Assembly (NCBI RefSeq): GCF_020630935.1
Contig: NZ_JAHDIG010000015.1
Span: 1 to 64,000 of the forward strand
Origin: Bernardetia sp.
GTDB taxonomy: Bacteria; Bacteroidota; Bacteroidia; Cytophagales; Bernardetiaceae
DNA: 64,000 bases
Direction of reading: 5' to 3'
The first letter of the stretch is position 1. Each line of letters begins with the position of its first letter. Positions 51,892 through 60,073 of the stretch are shown here, one piece after another. A program made the translations under genes and the position numbers. The notes under the pieces were generated by a model that searched no databases, was not told the origin of the DNA, and saw nothing but the letters and a program-made list of their open reading frames with translations.

Positions 51892-53283
51892 ATGGCAACT
51901 TATGATTTAATAGTAATCGGTTCAGGACCGGGAGGTTATGTAGCTGCAATTCGTGCTTCTCAACTTGGAATGAAAGTAGGCGTAGTAGAAAAAGAATCTC
52001 TAGGAGGAATCTGTCTGAACTGGGGCTGTATTCCTACAAAAGCACTTTTAAAGTCGGCACAAGTATTTGAATATGTACAGCATGCAAAAGATTATGGCAT
52101 TGAAGTAGGCGACTCAAAAGTAAATTTTGGCGATATGATTGGTCGTAGCCGAAATGTAGCTGGTGGAATGAGTAAAGGAATTGAATTTTTATTCAAAAAG
52201 AATAAAATTGATAAAATAATGGGCTTCGGCAAATTAGCTGGAAAAGGCAAAGTTGAAGTAACAGCAGAAGACGGCAAAAAACAAACATACGAAGCCAAAA
52301 ATATAATCGTTGCAACAGGTGGACGTGCAAGAGAGCTTCCAAACCTTCCTATCGATGGAAAGAAAATTATTGAATATCGTAAGGCAATGTCATTAGAGAA
52401 GCAGCCTAAAAGTATGGTAGTTGTAGGTTCTGGAGCAATTGGGGTTGAGTTTGCTTACCTTTATAACTCTATTGGAACAGAAGTAACGATTGTAGAGTTT
52501 ATGGACAGAATTGTTCCTGTTGAAGACAAAGATGTTTCAAAAGAATTGGAAAGACAGTATAAGAAAAAAGGAATGAAAATCATGACTTCTTCGGAAGTAA
52601 CAAAAGTAGATACTTCGGGTAGTGGCTGTAAAGTAACTGTCAAAACAAAAAAAGGAGAAGAAGTTTTAGAGTGTGATGTAGTGCTTTCTGCTGTTGGAGT
52701 AGCTACAAACTTAGAAGGTATCGGACTAGAAGAAACTGGCGTAAAGACAGAAAAAGGAAAAGTAATTGTAGATGATTACTACAAAACTTCTGTCGATGGT
52801 GTATATGCTATCGGAGACATCGTACACGGTCCTGCTCTAGCACACGTAGCGAGTGCAGAGGGAATTATCTGTGTGGAAAAAATTGCTGGACACCACCCAG
52901 AGCCACTAAACTATGGAAATATCCCAGGGTGTACGTATTGTGTTCCTGAAATTGCTTCTGTTGGAATGACAGAAGAAAAGGCAAAAGAAGCTGGTTATGA
53001 AGTGAAAGTAGGTAAATTTCCGTTTTCTGCTTCTGGAAAAGCAAGTGCAGCAGGTGCAAAAGAAGGTTTTGTAAAAGTTATCTTTGATGCAAAATATGGA
53101 GAGTGGCTTGGAGCGCACATGATTGGTGCAAACGTAACAGAAATGATTGCAGAAGCTGTTGTAGCAAGAAAATTAGAAACAACAGGAATGGAAATCATCA
53201 AATCAGTTCACCCACATCCAACAATGTCAGAAGCTGTAATGGAAGCAGCAGCAGCAGCGTATGATGAGGTAATTCATATTTAA
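51892..53283 (+). CDS. lpdA: Dihydrolipoyl dehydrogenase
   Basis: A 463-residue FAD enzyme, the E3 subunit of 2-oxoacid dehydrogenase complexes. The FAD-binding start is YDLIVIGSGPGGYVAAI, the redox disulfide CLNWGC (Cys41 and Cys46), the NAD domain VVVGSGAIGVEFAYLYNSIG, the second FAD motif GVYAIGDIVHGPALAH, and the C-terminal active-site HPHPTMSEAVMEAAAA. It is monogenic here, with no E1 or E2 gene alongside, as is common in Bacteroidota. A palindromic terminator follows. Confidence 0.97.
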   Translation: MATYDLIVIGSGPGGYVAAIRASQLGMKVGVVEKESLGGICLNWGCIPTKALLKSAQVFEYVQHAKDYGIEVGDSKVNFGDMIGRSRNVAGGMSKGIEFLFKKNKIDKIMGFGKLAGKGKVEVTAEDGKKQTYEAKNIIVATGGRARELPNLPIDGKKIIEYRKAMSLEKQPKSMVVVGSGAIGVEFAYLYNSIGTEVTIVEFMDRIVPVEDKDVSKELERQYKKKGMKIMTSSEVTKVDTSGSGCKVTVKTKKGEEVLECDVVLSAVGVATNLEGIGLEETGVKTEKGKVIVDDYYKTSVDGVYAIGDIVHGPALAHVASAEGIICVEKIAGHHPEPLNYGNIPGCTYCVPEIASVGMTEEKAKEAGYEVKVGKFPFSASGKASAAGAKEGFVKVIFDAKYGEWLGAHMIGANVTEMIAEAVVARKLETTGMEIIKSVHPHPTMSEAVMEAAAAAYDEVIHI

Positions 53284-53310
53284 AATGTAACATTTTTGTG
53301 ATACATATTT

Positions 53311-53346
53311 AAACCCTAAGGAGCTTTATAAACCCTTAGGGTTTTT
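53311..53346 (+). terminator. lpdA terminator made of CCCTAAGGG-type repeat, copy 2
   Basis: AAACCCTAAGG (53311-53321) and CCTTAGGGTTT with a T5 run form the stem, with a spacer AGCTTTATAAA between. It is a copy of the dispersed palindrome also seen at 3996-4029 and 56471-56504, here positioned exactly as a terminator 28 bases after lpdA. Confidence 0.8.
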
Positions 53347-53532
53347 CTATTCTATAAAGAATTTATTTCTATTTTTATAGGCTTTCTTTAGTGCCTCATT
53401 TGGCTCACGAAGATTTTCAATGGTTTCAAAAAATAGTTTTTTATCATGTTCTGTTGCTAAGATTTGATTATGCTTTGCAATATCTCTTTTAGATTCTACA
53501 CTAGAGGGCGAATTATTTTCGTAATCTGACAT
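53347..53532 (-). CDS. Truncated DUF1778-like antitoxin remnant
   Basis: A 61-residue ORF. Its C-terminal half, LATEHDKKLFFETIENLREP followed by NEALKKAYKN, resembles the C-terminal tail of DUF1778 (TacA-type) antitoxins, which end in a PPEPNEALKKAL-like segment that blocks a GNAT toxin. The N-terminal ribbon-helix-helix DNA-binding domain is absent; only about 25 polar residues precede the tail. No toxin gene is adjacent. It may be a decayed antitoxin or a short orphan peptide. The similarity is seen by eye. Confidence 0.5.
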   Translation of the reverse strand: MSDYENNSPSSVESKRDIAKHNQILATEHDKKLFFETIENLREPNEALKKAYKNRNKFFIE

Positions 53533-53551
53533 AAAAAAGTGATTATGGTAG

Positions 53552-53571
53552 TGATAAGGCTTGCCTTATCA
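53552..53571. repeat. TGATAAGGC/GCCTTATCA inverted repeat
   Basis: Nine-base perfect arms separated by TT, upstream of the small antitoxin-like ORF. Its AAGGC-GCCTT core resembles the palindrome at 45719-45738, and it could serve as an operator. Confidence 0.5.
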
Positions 53572-53651
53572 TATAGTAAAACAAAATCACAGTATTTCGT
53601 TCCTTTTTAAAAAAATGAGATTGTAGAGATAAGAAAAAGTTTTGATTTCAT

Positions 53652-53696
53652 AAAAAAAGCCCCTTAAAAACAATATTGTTTTTGAGGGGCTTTTTT
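53652..53696. terminator. Strong bidirectional terminator after rseP
   Basis: AAGCCCCTTAAAAACAAT and ATTGTTTTTGAGGGGCTT form an 18-bp stem with a single T/G wobble and essentially no loop, bounded by A and T runs. It terminates rseP on the minus strand and plus-strand read-through. Confidence 0.9.
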
Positions 53697-53715
53697 ATAG
53701 TTTTCTAGGAATAAT

Positions 53716-55068
53716 TTATAGATTTGCCTTTATCAGTTTCCAAATATCATTTCCAAAAATGAAAATCATAAGACAAAGAATCAAGACCATTCCTACTTTT
53801 TGAGCAATTTCTAAGAATTTATCCGAAGGAGGACGACCTGTAATCATCTCATATAAAAGGAACATTACGTGTCCACCATCAAGGGCTGGAATTGGAAGCA
53901 AGTTCATAAGAGCCAATACCATTGATAAAAATCCTGTAATTCTCCAAAAACGATAGGCTTCAAATTCTGTCCCAAAAATCATTACCATTCCGATAGGTCC
54001 ACTCAAAGAATCGGAAGCGTTGATGTCTCCTTTTGCCATTTTCTTATAGGCTTTTGCTTGTACGCCTATCACGCCAAAGGCTGTTTCAGTTCCTACTTTT
54101 AAAGATTCTACAAAAGTATAAGGACGTTCTACATAATCTATATCATAGGCAATTCCTACTCCGATAGTACTGTCTGCTGCTACGCTTACAGGCAAAGTAA
54201 TCGTTTTACCATCTCTTTCCACTACAAAAGAAAGTTCTTTCCCTGCATTCTGATGAAGCATTTTTTGGAAAGAGGCAAAATCTGTAATTGTAGTTTCATT
54301 TACTTTAACAACTTTGTCTTTGCTCTTTAAACCTGCCTTACCTGCATTTCTGTCTGGAGCAACTGCACCAATAGCAAAAGAATATTTGTCTTCACGAATT
54401 GTTATAAATCTTTTCTCTTCATCTTTTAAATCAGAAGAACTATATTTTTGTAAAAACTCGCTTGTGATGTCAATTTTTTTCTGCTCTCCATTTCTTTCAA
54501 TCGTATAATATGAATCGTCATTCAAAATGAAAGATGGGTCTAAAAGGTCTTTAAAGGCTTTTGGTTTTTCTCCATTGATATTGATGATTTTATCGCCTGT
54601 TTCAAGTCCAATACTTCTACCCAAATCATTTACTTCAATACCGTATTTGTTTACTTCTTCTATCGGAATATATTTTTCGCCATACGTAAAAGCAATGGCA
54701 ATCATTATCAAAACGCCTAAAATAACGTTGAAAATAATTCCTCCCAACATAATAATCAGACGTTGCCACGCTGGTTTGGTACGAAACTCCCATGGTTCTG
54801 GGTCTTTGCTCATTTGTTCTGTGTCCAATGACTCATCTATCATTCCAGCAATTTTGACATAGCCACCAAGTGGAATCGCACTTAGGCAATATTCTGTTTC
54901 TCCATATTTAAAACCAAATATTTTTGGGGGAAAACCAATCGAAAACTTTTCTACTTTTACACCAAAATACTTTGCAGCCAGTAAGTGTCCTAACTCGTGC
55001 AGACCTACCAAAATAGAAAGAGAAGCCAAAAGCTGCAAAATGCCAATAATTATGCCTTGTATATCCAA
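53716..55068 (-). CDS. rseP: RIP metalloprotease RseP
   Basis: A 450-residue site-2-type intramembrane zinc protease. The zinc motif LHELGHLL (His24, Glu25, His28) lies in helix 1, and the third ligand is in NLLPIPALDGGH near the C-terminus. Two PDZ-like domains lie between (about 130-205 degenerate, about 215-310 clearer with GLKSKDKVVKVNETTI). It cleaves anti-sigma factors and remnant signal peptides in the membrane. Bacteroidota usually carry dxr next to it; here the upstream neighbour is a voltage-sensor-like gene instead. Confidence 0.95.
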   Translation of the reverse strand: MDIQGIIIGILQLLASLSILVGLHELGHLLAAKYFGVKVEKFSIGFPPKIFGFKYGETEYCLSAIPLGGYVKIAGMIDESLDTEQMSKDPEPWEFRTKPAWQRLIIMLGGIIFNVILGVLIMIAIAFTYGEKYIPIEEVNKYGIEVNDLGRSIGLETGDKIININGEKPKAFKDLLDPSFILNDDSYYTIERNGEQKKIDITSEFLQKYSSSDLKDEEKRFITIREDKYSFAIGAVAPDRNAGKAGLKSKDKVVKVNETTITDFASFQKMLHQNAGKELSFVVERDGKTITLPVSVAADSTIGVGIAYDIDYVERPYTFVESLKVGTETAFGVIGVQAKAYKKMAKGDINASDSLSGPIGMVMIFGTEFEAYRFWRITGFLSMVLALMNLLPIPALDGGHVMFLLYEMITGRPPSDKFLEIAQKVGMVLILCLMIFIFGNDIWKLIKANL

Positions 55069-55110
55069 AATTTATGATTTAATTGTTGATTTATCTTTGA
55101 TTATTTTTAT

Positions 55111-55176
55111 TCTGTGAGTTACAGAACAAGGAAAAAATACCTTTGTTGGTGCTTTAGTGAAAGCAACACCAACAAA
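55111..55176. repeat. About 66-bp dispersed repeat, copy A
   Basis: Reads TCTGTGAGTTACAGAACAAG, then GAAAAAATACCTTTGTTGGT and GCTTTAGTGAAAGCAACACC. It matches 57594-57658 in order and spacing of its blocks. Internal complementarity (CTGTGAGTTACAG; TTGGTG...CACCAA) allows two hairpins. Confidence 0.65.
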
Positions 55177-55339
55177 CAGTAGAAACTGTTTCTAAAACCA
55201 TACAAAAGTAGATTTTAACAATTTACAAAGGTAGTTCTTTTAATTTTTTTTACCAATTTCAGACAAGATGACACTTTTTAATATTTAGCGATTAATTATA
55301 AATCATTAATGGTAGCTTTTTGTATTTCATAAGACTTTG

Positions 55340-56458
55340 TTACTTCCGTTTAGGATTTTTAGTTAATTTTATGCCTGTTTTTTCCTGTTCCCATTCGGCT
55401 TCAATCTCTTCTATGCTTTCTTGAGCAGGAGGACTAAAACCAAACTCTTTTTCTTCTAGTTCTCTTACTTTCCACTGTTTGATAGCAACTTGTTTTTTGA
55501 TAAGTTCTAAGGCTTCACTTATCATTCCTTTCGTTATTTGTCCAAATTGTTGTTGCGATTTTGTATCTATAAGTAGGGCTTCTACTAAAATATCAGTTAC
55601 TTCTTTCAAAATTCGGTTGTCTTTCGTGGTGGTAGCATCTTCCACTAACTGATTGACAACATTAAAAACAATGTCTGCAATGGCTCGTTCTAGGTTTTGT
55701 GCTATAAACTCGCCCATAATAGGAACATTTCCAATAGTTTTTATTTCTGCATTATTTTCTACGGCTTCATTAATGAGAGCTTCTACATAACGTCGGAGTT
55801 CGTATTTGTAGTTCGGATAATTCTGTGCTGCAACAACTTGCACACGTTTGGTTACCCAAGTAGTTAGCAGATTGGAGCGAGGCTGAATTACATCTTCTAC
55901 TATTTTTTCAACAATAGGACTTCCTTTCATTACTTCTCCCTGTACTTCATTCAAAACATTTATCACTACCCTGTCTGAAACTTCTTCTACAAAAATGGAA
56001 AAATACTTTCCTGCTGTCTTGTAAATATACGTATCTGATAAGTTGATAACTTTCATCAAATGTAGTTTGTATAAAATTGCTGCTAGACGCAACACACGAA
56101 GCGAGCGAAATGAAGGTAAACAACCTAAAACATCGTACCAATGGATAAAAGGATAGAAAAACCAACGATGATATGTATTCAAGTAAATAGCAATCGCCCA
56201 ACGAACAATAATATCTGTAATAAAAATTCCGACAAAGACTAAGTCTATAAGGGCAAAATTCTTAAAAACATAATCGTGATAAAAATGATAAAATGAATTG
56301 AGATATTCTTTCAAAAAATCTTGAACCAAATGGGCAGAAAACAGAAAATTGAAAACTATAAGGGTAAGGTTTATCAAAACCAATATCAAGACACCAATAT
56401 CTGCCACTACTTGTGCTGTAGAAACTTTATCTTTTTGTAAATTAGAGAGATTTATCAT
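55340..56458 (-). CDS. Voltage-sensor-like membrane protein lacking a pore
   Basis: A 372-residue protein. Residues 15-135 hold four hydrophobic helices resembling S1-S4 of ion channels: the second has LIDLVFVGIFITDIIVRWAI, with an acidic residue and Arg, and the fourth is an Arg-rich RSLRVLRLAAILYKLHL, an S4-like pattern. There is no S5-pore-S6 after it. The C-terminal 230 residues are helical and soluble with repeated EALINEAVENN-type segments and a basic-acidic tail. The family is not one I can name; channel or voltage-sensing function is inferred from helix pattern only. Confidence 0.65.
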   Translation of the reverse strand: MINLSNLQKDKVSTAQVVADIGVLILVLINLTLIVFNFLFSAHLVQDFLKEYLNSFYHFYHDYVFKNFALIDLVFVGIFITDIIVRWAIAIYLNTYHRWFFYPFIHWYDVLGCLPSFRSLRVLRLAAILYKLHLMKVINLSDTYIYKTAGKYFSIFVEEVSDRVVINVLNEVQGEVMKGSPIVEKIVEDVIQPRSNLLTTWVTKRVQVVAAQNYPNYKYELRRYVEALINEAVENNAEIKTIGNVPIMGEFIAQNLERAIADIVFNVVNQLVEDATTTKDNRILKEVTDILVEALLIDTKSQQQFGQITKGMISEALELIKKQVAIKQWKVRELEEKEFGFSPPAQESIEEIEAEWEQEKTGIKLTKNPKRK

Positions 56459-56470
56459 TTTTTTTCATTT

Positions 56471-56504
56471 AGACCCTAAGGGTTTTCGAAAACCCTTAGG
56501 GTCT
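56471..56504. repeat. CCCTAAGGG-type palindrome, copy 3 (perfect)
   Basis: A 34-base perfect palindrome: AGACCCTAAGGGTTTTC (56471-56487) is exactly complementary to GAAAACCCTTAGGGTCT (56488-56504). It lies between two divergent genes, so a terminator role is unlikely. Copy 1 also separates divergent genes. Confidence 0.85.
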
Positions 56505-56540
56505 TGAAATTAACCTTTTACCAAATTTACTTTAAACTTT

Positions 56541-57518
56541 ATGAAAACCACAACAATTCAATCTTTGCTTACAGTTTTTGTTTTGATTTTTTTAAACAGT
56601 ACAGGCTTTGCTCAAAATAGAGCTAATTATAATTATGGTAATTCTAATTACGATAATTACAGCGACGAACGTCCGACTCAAGTGCTTCCACAAGCGACAA
56701 TTTTGGGAACGAATCTACAAGAACTAGACGCAACTGTTTTGATGAACGTAACAGCAGACGAATATGTGGCTATGTTTCATATCGAACAAAAAGGAAAAGT
56801 TTTAAAAGATGTCCAAGAAAATATGGACAAACGTATTGCTGATTTTCAGAAAGGTTTGTTGGCTCTAGGTATTAAAGAAAACGAAATAATCATTGATTTT
56901 CTTTCTCTTGTTCCAGAGTATGAATATGATATTGAGAAAAAACTCTTTAGTAGAACATATAATGAAGTTCCAGTAGGTTTTGAGCTTAAAAAAAATGTAC
57001 ATATTCGTTTTAAAGATAATAAAATCTTAGACCAAATTATTGCTAAAGCTGCTGAAAATGAGATTTATGATTTGTCTAAGGTAGAATATTTTATCAAAGA
57101 TACTGACAAACTCTATCAGACCTTGCGCCAAAAGGCAGCCCAAATTATCAAGAAAAAAGAGCAAGTATATGATAGCTTAAACATCAAACTTTCAACAGCC
57201 AATAAAGTGGCAGATGAGAGTTTTCAAACTTACTTTCCATTCGACAGATACCGTTCGTATAGTGCTATTTCAAAGGGAAAAACATCTTTTTCAAAAAACT
57301 CAAAAATCAATAATCAAAACCGTTCGCCAAGTGCATTTTATGAAAAGTTGGATTATGATAATATTGAGTGTATCATCAATCCAACAATTTTAGAGCCTGC
57401 TGTTCAACTTGTCTTTACGCTGAAGGTGCGTTATGTACTCGCAAAAGAAAAAGAAGATAAGACTATTTATATTCTGACTGAAACAGGCGACTTGAAAAAA
57501 GTACATTTGAAGGAGTAG
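56541..57518 (+). CDS. SIMPL-domain (DUF541-like) secreted protein
   Basis: A 325-residue protein with an Sec signal peptide (TVFVLIFLNSTGFAQ). An Asn/Tyr-rich patch follows (about 26-45). The SIMPL-like region (about 55-325) has TVLMNVTADEYVAMFHIEQ, a helix MDKRIADFQKGLLALGIKE, NEVPVGFELKKNVHIRFKD and a late LVFTLKVRYVLA. Members are found in the periplasm or outer membrane of many bacteria and have no settled function. It is divergent from the voltage-sensor-like gene. Confidence 0.78.
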   Translation: MKTTTIQSLLTVFVLIFLNSTGFAQNRANYNYGNSNYDNYSDERPTQVLPQATILGTNLQELDATVLMNVTADEYVAMFHIEQKGKVLKDVQENMDKRIADFQKGLLALGIKENEIIIDFLSLVPEYEYDIEKKLFSRTYNEVPVGFELKKNVHIRFKDNKILDQIIAKAAENEIYDLSKVEYFIKDTDKLYQTLRQKAAQIIKKKEQVYDSLNIKLSTANKVADESFQTYFPFDRYRSYSAISKGKTSFSKNSKINNQNRSPSAFYEKLDYDNIECIINPTILEPAVQLVFTLKVRYVLAKEKEDKTIYILTETGDLKKVHLKE

Positions 57519-57835
57519 AATACTAAATACTACTTCAATAAAGTAAGTTAAAGTTGTTTTTTAGAATACTAGACATCCATAGATATTTGTTGTTCTGTAA
57601 GTCACAGAGCATGGAAAAAGTACCGTTCATTGGTATTTTAGTGTAGCGATACCTACAATTTTTTTTATCTCATATCTGCTACTCTAGTTGTTTTTAATTG
57701 TGTGGTTTTTGGTTTTTTCAGAATATTGTTTTGATAAAGTAATGATTGTGCGTATATTGTTCTTAATGAAAGTGTCTTTATTATTCCCTTTAACTATTTG
57801 AGATGCTTTTTAAATAGAATTATTATACTAAACTT
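57519..57835. other. Gene-free region before paralogue 3
   Basis: About 317 bases without a coding frame. It holds copy B of the 66-bp repeat (57594-57658) and otherwise A+T-rich sequence with no other strong hairpin or promoter box that I could identify. Confidence 0.5.
57594..57658. repeat. About 66-bp dispersed repeat, copy B
   Basis: Reads TCTGTAAGTCACAGAGCATG, GAAAAAGTACCGTTCATTGG and TATTTTAGTGTAGCGATACC, matching 55111-55176 block by block with substitutions that keep the arms paired (CTGTAAGTCACAG; TTGGTAT...ATACCTA). Confidence 0.65.
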
Positions 57836-60019
57836 ATGAAGCCAAAAATACTACTACTTGCTACTTTTGTAGTACTGCTTTTTCTTTGTCAATCATTAGA
57901 AGCTCAATCTGAAAAAAACATTTCCTGTAACACTACCGAAAAAATATATAGTGTGGCAGATAAAATGCTGTATTTGGAAGATACAACGAGCCAGTTTATT
58001 TCCAATCCGAAGCAAGTTTTAGATTTGCAGTCAAATTTTGTGAGCAATAACGGCAATGTTCTCAACTTTGCCAATACCCAATCAGCCTTTTGGTTTCGTT
58101 TTGAGGTGGAAAGAAAAATTGATGAAAAAATATACCTTGAGATAAATAATCCAATGCTTGATTCTATTCTTCTCTTTGAGAAAATTGAAAATGAGTTAAA
58201 ACTACTAGGAGAGTCTGGAGCTGCCTTTGATTTTCAAAAAAGAGAAGTGCAATATACAGAGCCTAATTTCTTATTGCCTTTACTAGAAAACGAAAAAAAG
58301 ACATTTTATCTCTATATCAAAAGTAATTTTCCTACACAAACTACGGTTACTATAGGAACAGCCAAAAAACTATTCGAAGAACAGCATCCATTCGATGTAG
58401 CTATCGGAATTTATATCGGAATTATGTTGGTAATGGGTTTTTACAATCTTTTTGTCTTATTTTCTATACGTGATAGACTGTATTTGTATTATGTAGTGTA
58501 TGTTTTTGGAATTTGTTTGGTCTATACCATGTTTAAAGGTTATTCCTTTGAGTTTTTATGGGCTAATACAGCAAATATAAATTACTATGTTCCTCCTATT
58601 TCTTCGCTAGTAGTATTTTTTATGCTACTTTTTGCAAGAAGATTTTTGGAATTACCTAAAAATGCACCAAGACTAGACAAGATAATTTTTGTTCTATTAT
58701 TTTTAAATGCAGTCAGTATTATTATTGGGGTTTTGGGTATTTATGGTTTGAGTGCTATTTTAGGACAACTCGCTGTAATTTTGATGGCAGTTTATCTTTT
58801 GGCTACAACTATCTATTTGCTTGTCAAAGGGTATAAACCTGCTCGTTTCTTTTTGATAGCTTGGTTTGCGTATTTGGTAGGGCTAATTATATTTATCTTG
58901 CAACTTAATGCAGCTATTCCTCACAACTGGTTTACGAACAATGCTATTTTGGCAGGTTCGGCTTTAGAAGTGATGTTGCTTTCATTAGCTTTGGCAGATA
59001 GAATAAATGTCTATAAAAAACAAAAAGACAAGGCACAGAAGGAAATTTTGAAAAAAACACTTGAAAATGAAAACCTCATTAAAGAGCAGAATAAAGTCTT
59101 AGAAACGAAAGTACAAGAAGCTACAGAAGATTTAAAAGTTACTAATGAAGAATTACTCTCTACCAATGAGGAATTAAATTCTATTAATGAGGAGTTGATA
59201 GCCACCGTAGAAACTGTCAAAAAACAGCACAAAGTCATTGAAGATGCTAACAGGAATATTACAGACAGTTTGCGTTATGCTCAAACCATTCAAGATGCTA
59301 TTTTGCCTTTCGAAGAGCGAATGAGTTTGCATTTGCATGAATATTTTACTTTTTATCGTCCGAAAGATATTGTAAGTGGAGATTTTTACTGGCTCACAGA
59401 CCTCAAAGGAAAGATTTTTCTAGCTGTGGCAGATTGTACTGGACATGGTGTTCCAGGGGCTTTTATGTCTATGATTGGCTCAGCTGCTTTAGATGCGCTC
59501 GTAGATAGAAATGAGCTAGAAGAACCAGACAAAATTTTGGAAGAATTACATATTACCATTCAGAAGGCTCTAAAACAACAAAATACAACTAACGATGATG
59601 GAATGGATATCGGACTTTGTATAATGGAATATTTGGACGATGGAAAGTGCAAAATTCGTTTTTCTGGAGCAAAACGTCCTTTGTATTATTTCCAAAAATC
59701 TACACAGCAAATTCACGAAATTAGAGGAACAAGACAAAGTATTGGAGGATATTCTAAGAAAGCAAGAATAGACTTTGAGGTAAATGAACTGATTTTGGAA
59801 AAAGGAGATAGTTTTTATTTATGTAGTGATGGATATGCTGACCAAAATGATTTGACGGACAGAAAATTTGGTTCTCATTATCTCAAAAAAATGCTTCAAG
59901 AAATAGCTATCCTTCCTATGAAGGAGCAAGGCAGAATAGTGAAAGAAAATTTTGATGAACACAAAGGAAATCAGCCTCAACGTGATGATGTAGCCATTAT
60001 TGGAGTGAGAATAGTATAA
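57836..60019 (+). CDS. 7TMR-DISM receptor with C-terminal SpoIIE/PP2C phosphatase (paralogue 3)
   Basis: A 727-residue protein: signal peptide (LLLATFVVLLFLCQSLEAQ), 7TMR-DISMED2-like domain (about 45-180), seven membrane helices (about 185-390), coiled coil (about 395-475, with an EELLSTNEELNSINEELIAT repeat) and SpoIIE domain (about 480-727). Markers are TDSLRYAQTIQDAILP, YRPKDIVSGDFYWLTD, VADCTGHGVPGAFMSMIG and QRDDVAIIGVRIV. It keeps the metal-binding residues and lacks the insert of paralogue 1. A terminator shared with subunit III follows. Confidence 0.93.
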   Translation: MKPKILLLATFVVLLFLCQSLEAQSEKNISCNTTEKIYSVADKMLYLEDTTSQFISNPKQVLDLQSNFVSNNGNVLNFANTQSAFWFRFEVERKIDEKIYLEINNPMLDSILLFEKIENELKLLGESGAAFDFQKREVQYTEPNFLLPLLENEKKTFYLYIKSNFPTQTTVTIGTAKKLFEEQHPFDVAIGIYIGIMLVMGFYNLFVLFSIRDRLYLYYVVYVFGICLVYTMFKGYSFEFLWANTANINYYVPPISSLVVFFMLLFARRFLELPKNAPRLDKIIFVLLFLNAVSIIIGVLGIYGLSAILGQLAVILMAVYLLATTIYLLVKGYKPARFFLIAWFAYLVGLIIFILQLNAAIPHNWFTNNAILAGSALEVMLLSLALADRINVYKKQKDKAQKEILKKTLENENLIKEQNKVLETKVQEATEDLKVTNEELLSTNEELNSINEELIATVETVKKQHKVIEDANRNITDSLRYAQTIQDAILPFEERMSLHLHEYFTFYRPKDIVSGDFYWLTDLKGKIFLAVADCTGHGVPGAFMSMIGSAALDALVDRNELEEPDKILEELHITIQKALKQQNTTNDDGMDIGLCIMEYLDDGKCKIRFSGAKRPLYYFQKSTQQIHEIRGTRQSIGGYSKKARIDFEVNELILEKGDSFYLCSDGYADQNDLTDRKFGSHYLKKMLQEIAILPMKEQGRIVKENFDEHKGNQPQRDDVAIIGVRIV

Positions 60020-60022
60020 AAT

Positions 60023-60060
60023 AAAAAAACGGATATTCATTTTCAGAATATCCGTTTTTT
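60023..60060. terminator. Bidirectional terminator
   Basis: ACGGATATTC and GAATATCCGT with a 7-base loop and A7/T6 flanks, between convergent paralogue 3 and the cytochrome oxidase subunit III gene. Serves both strands. Confidence 0.88.
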
Positions 60061-60073
60061 AATATCTTTAGTT

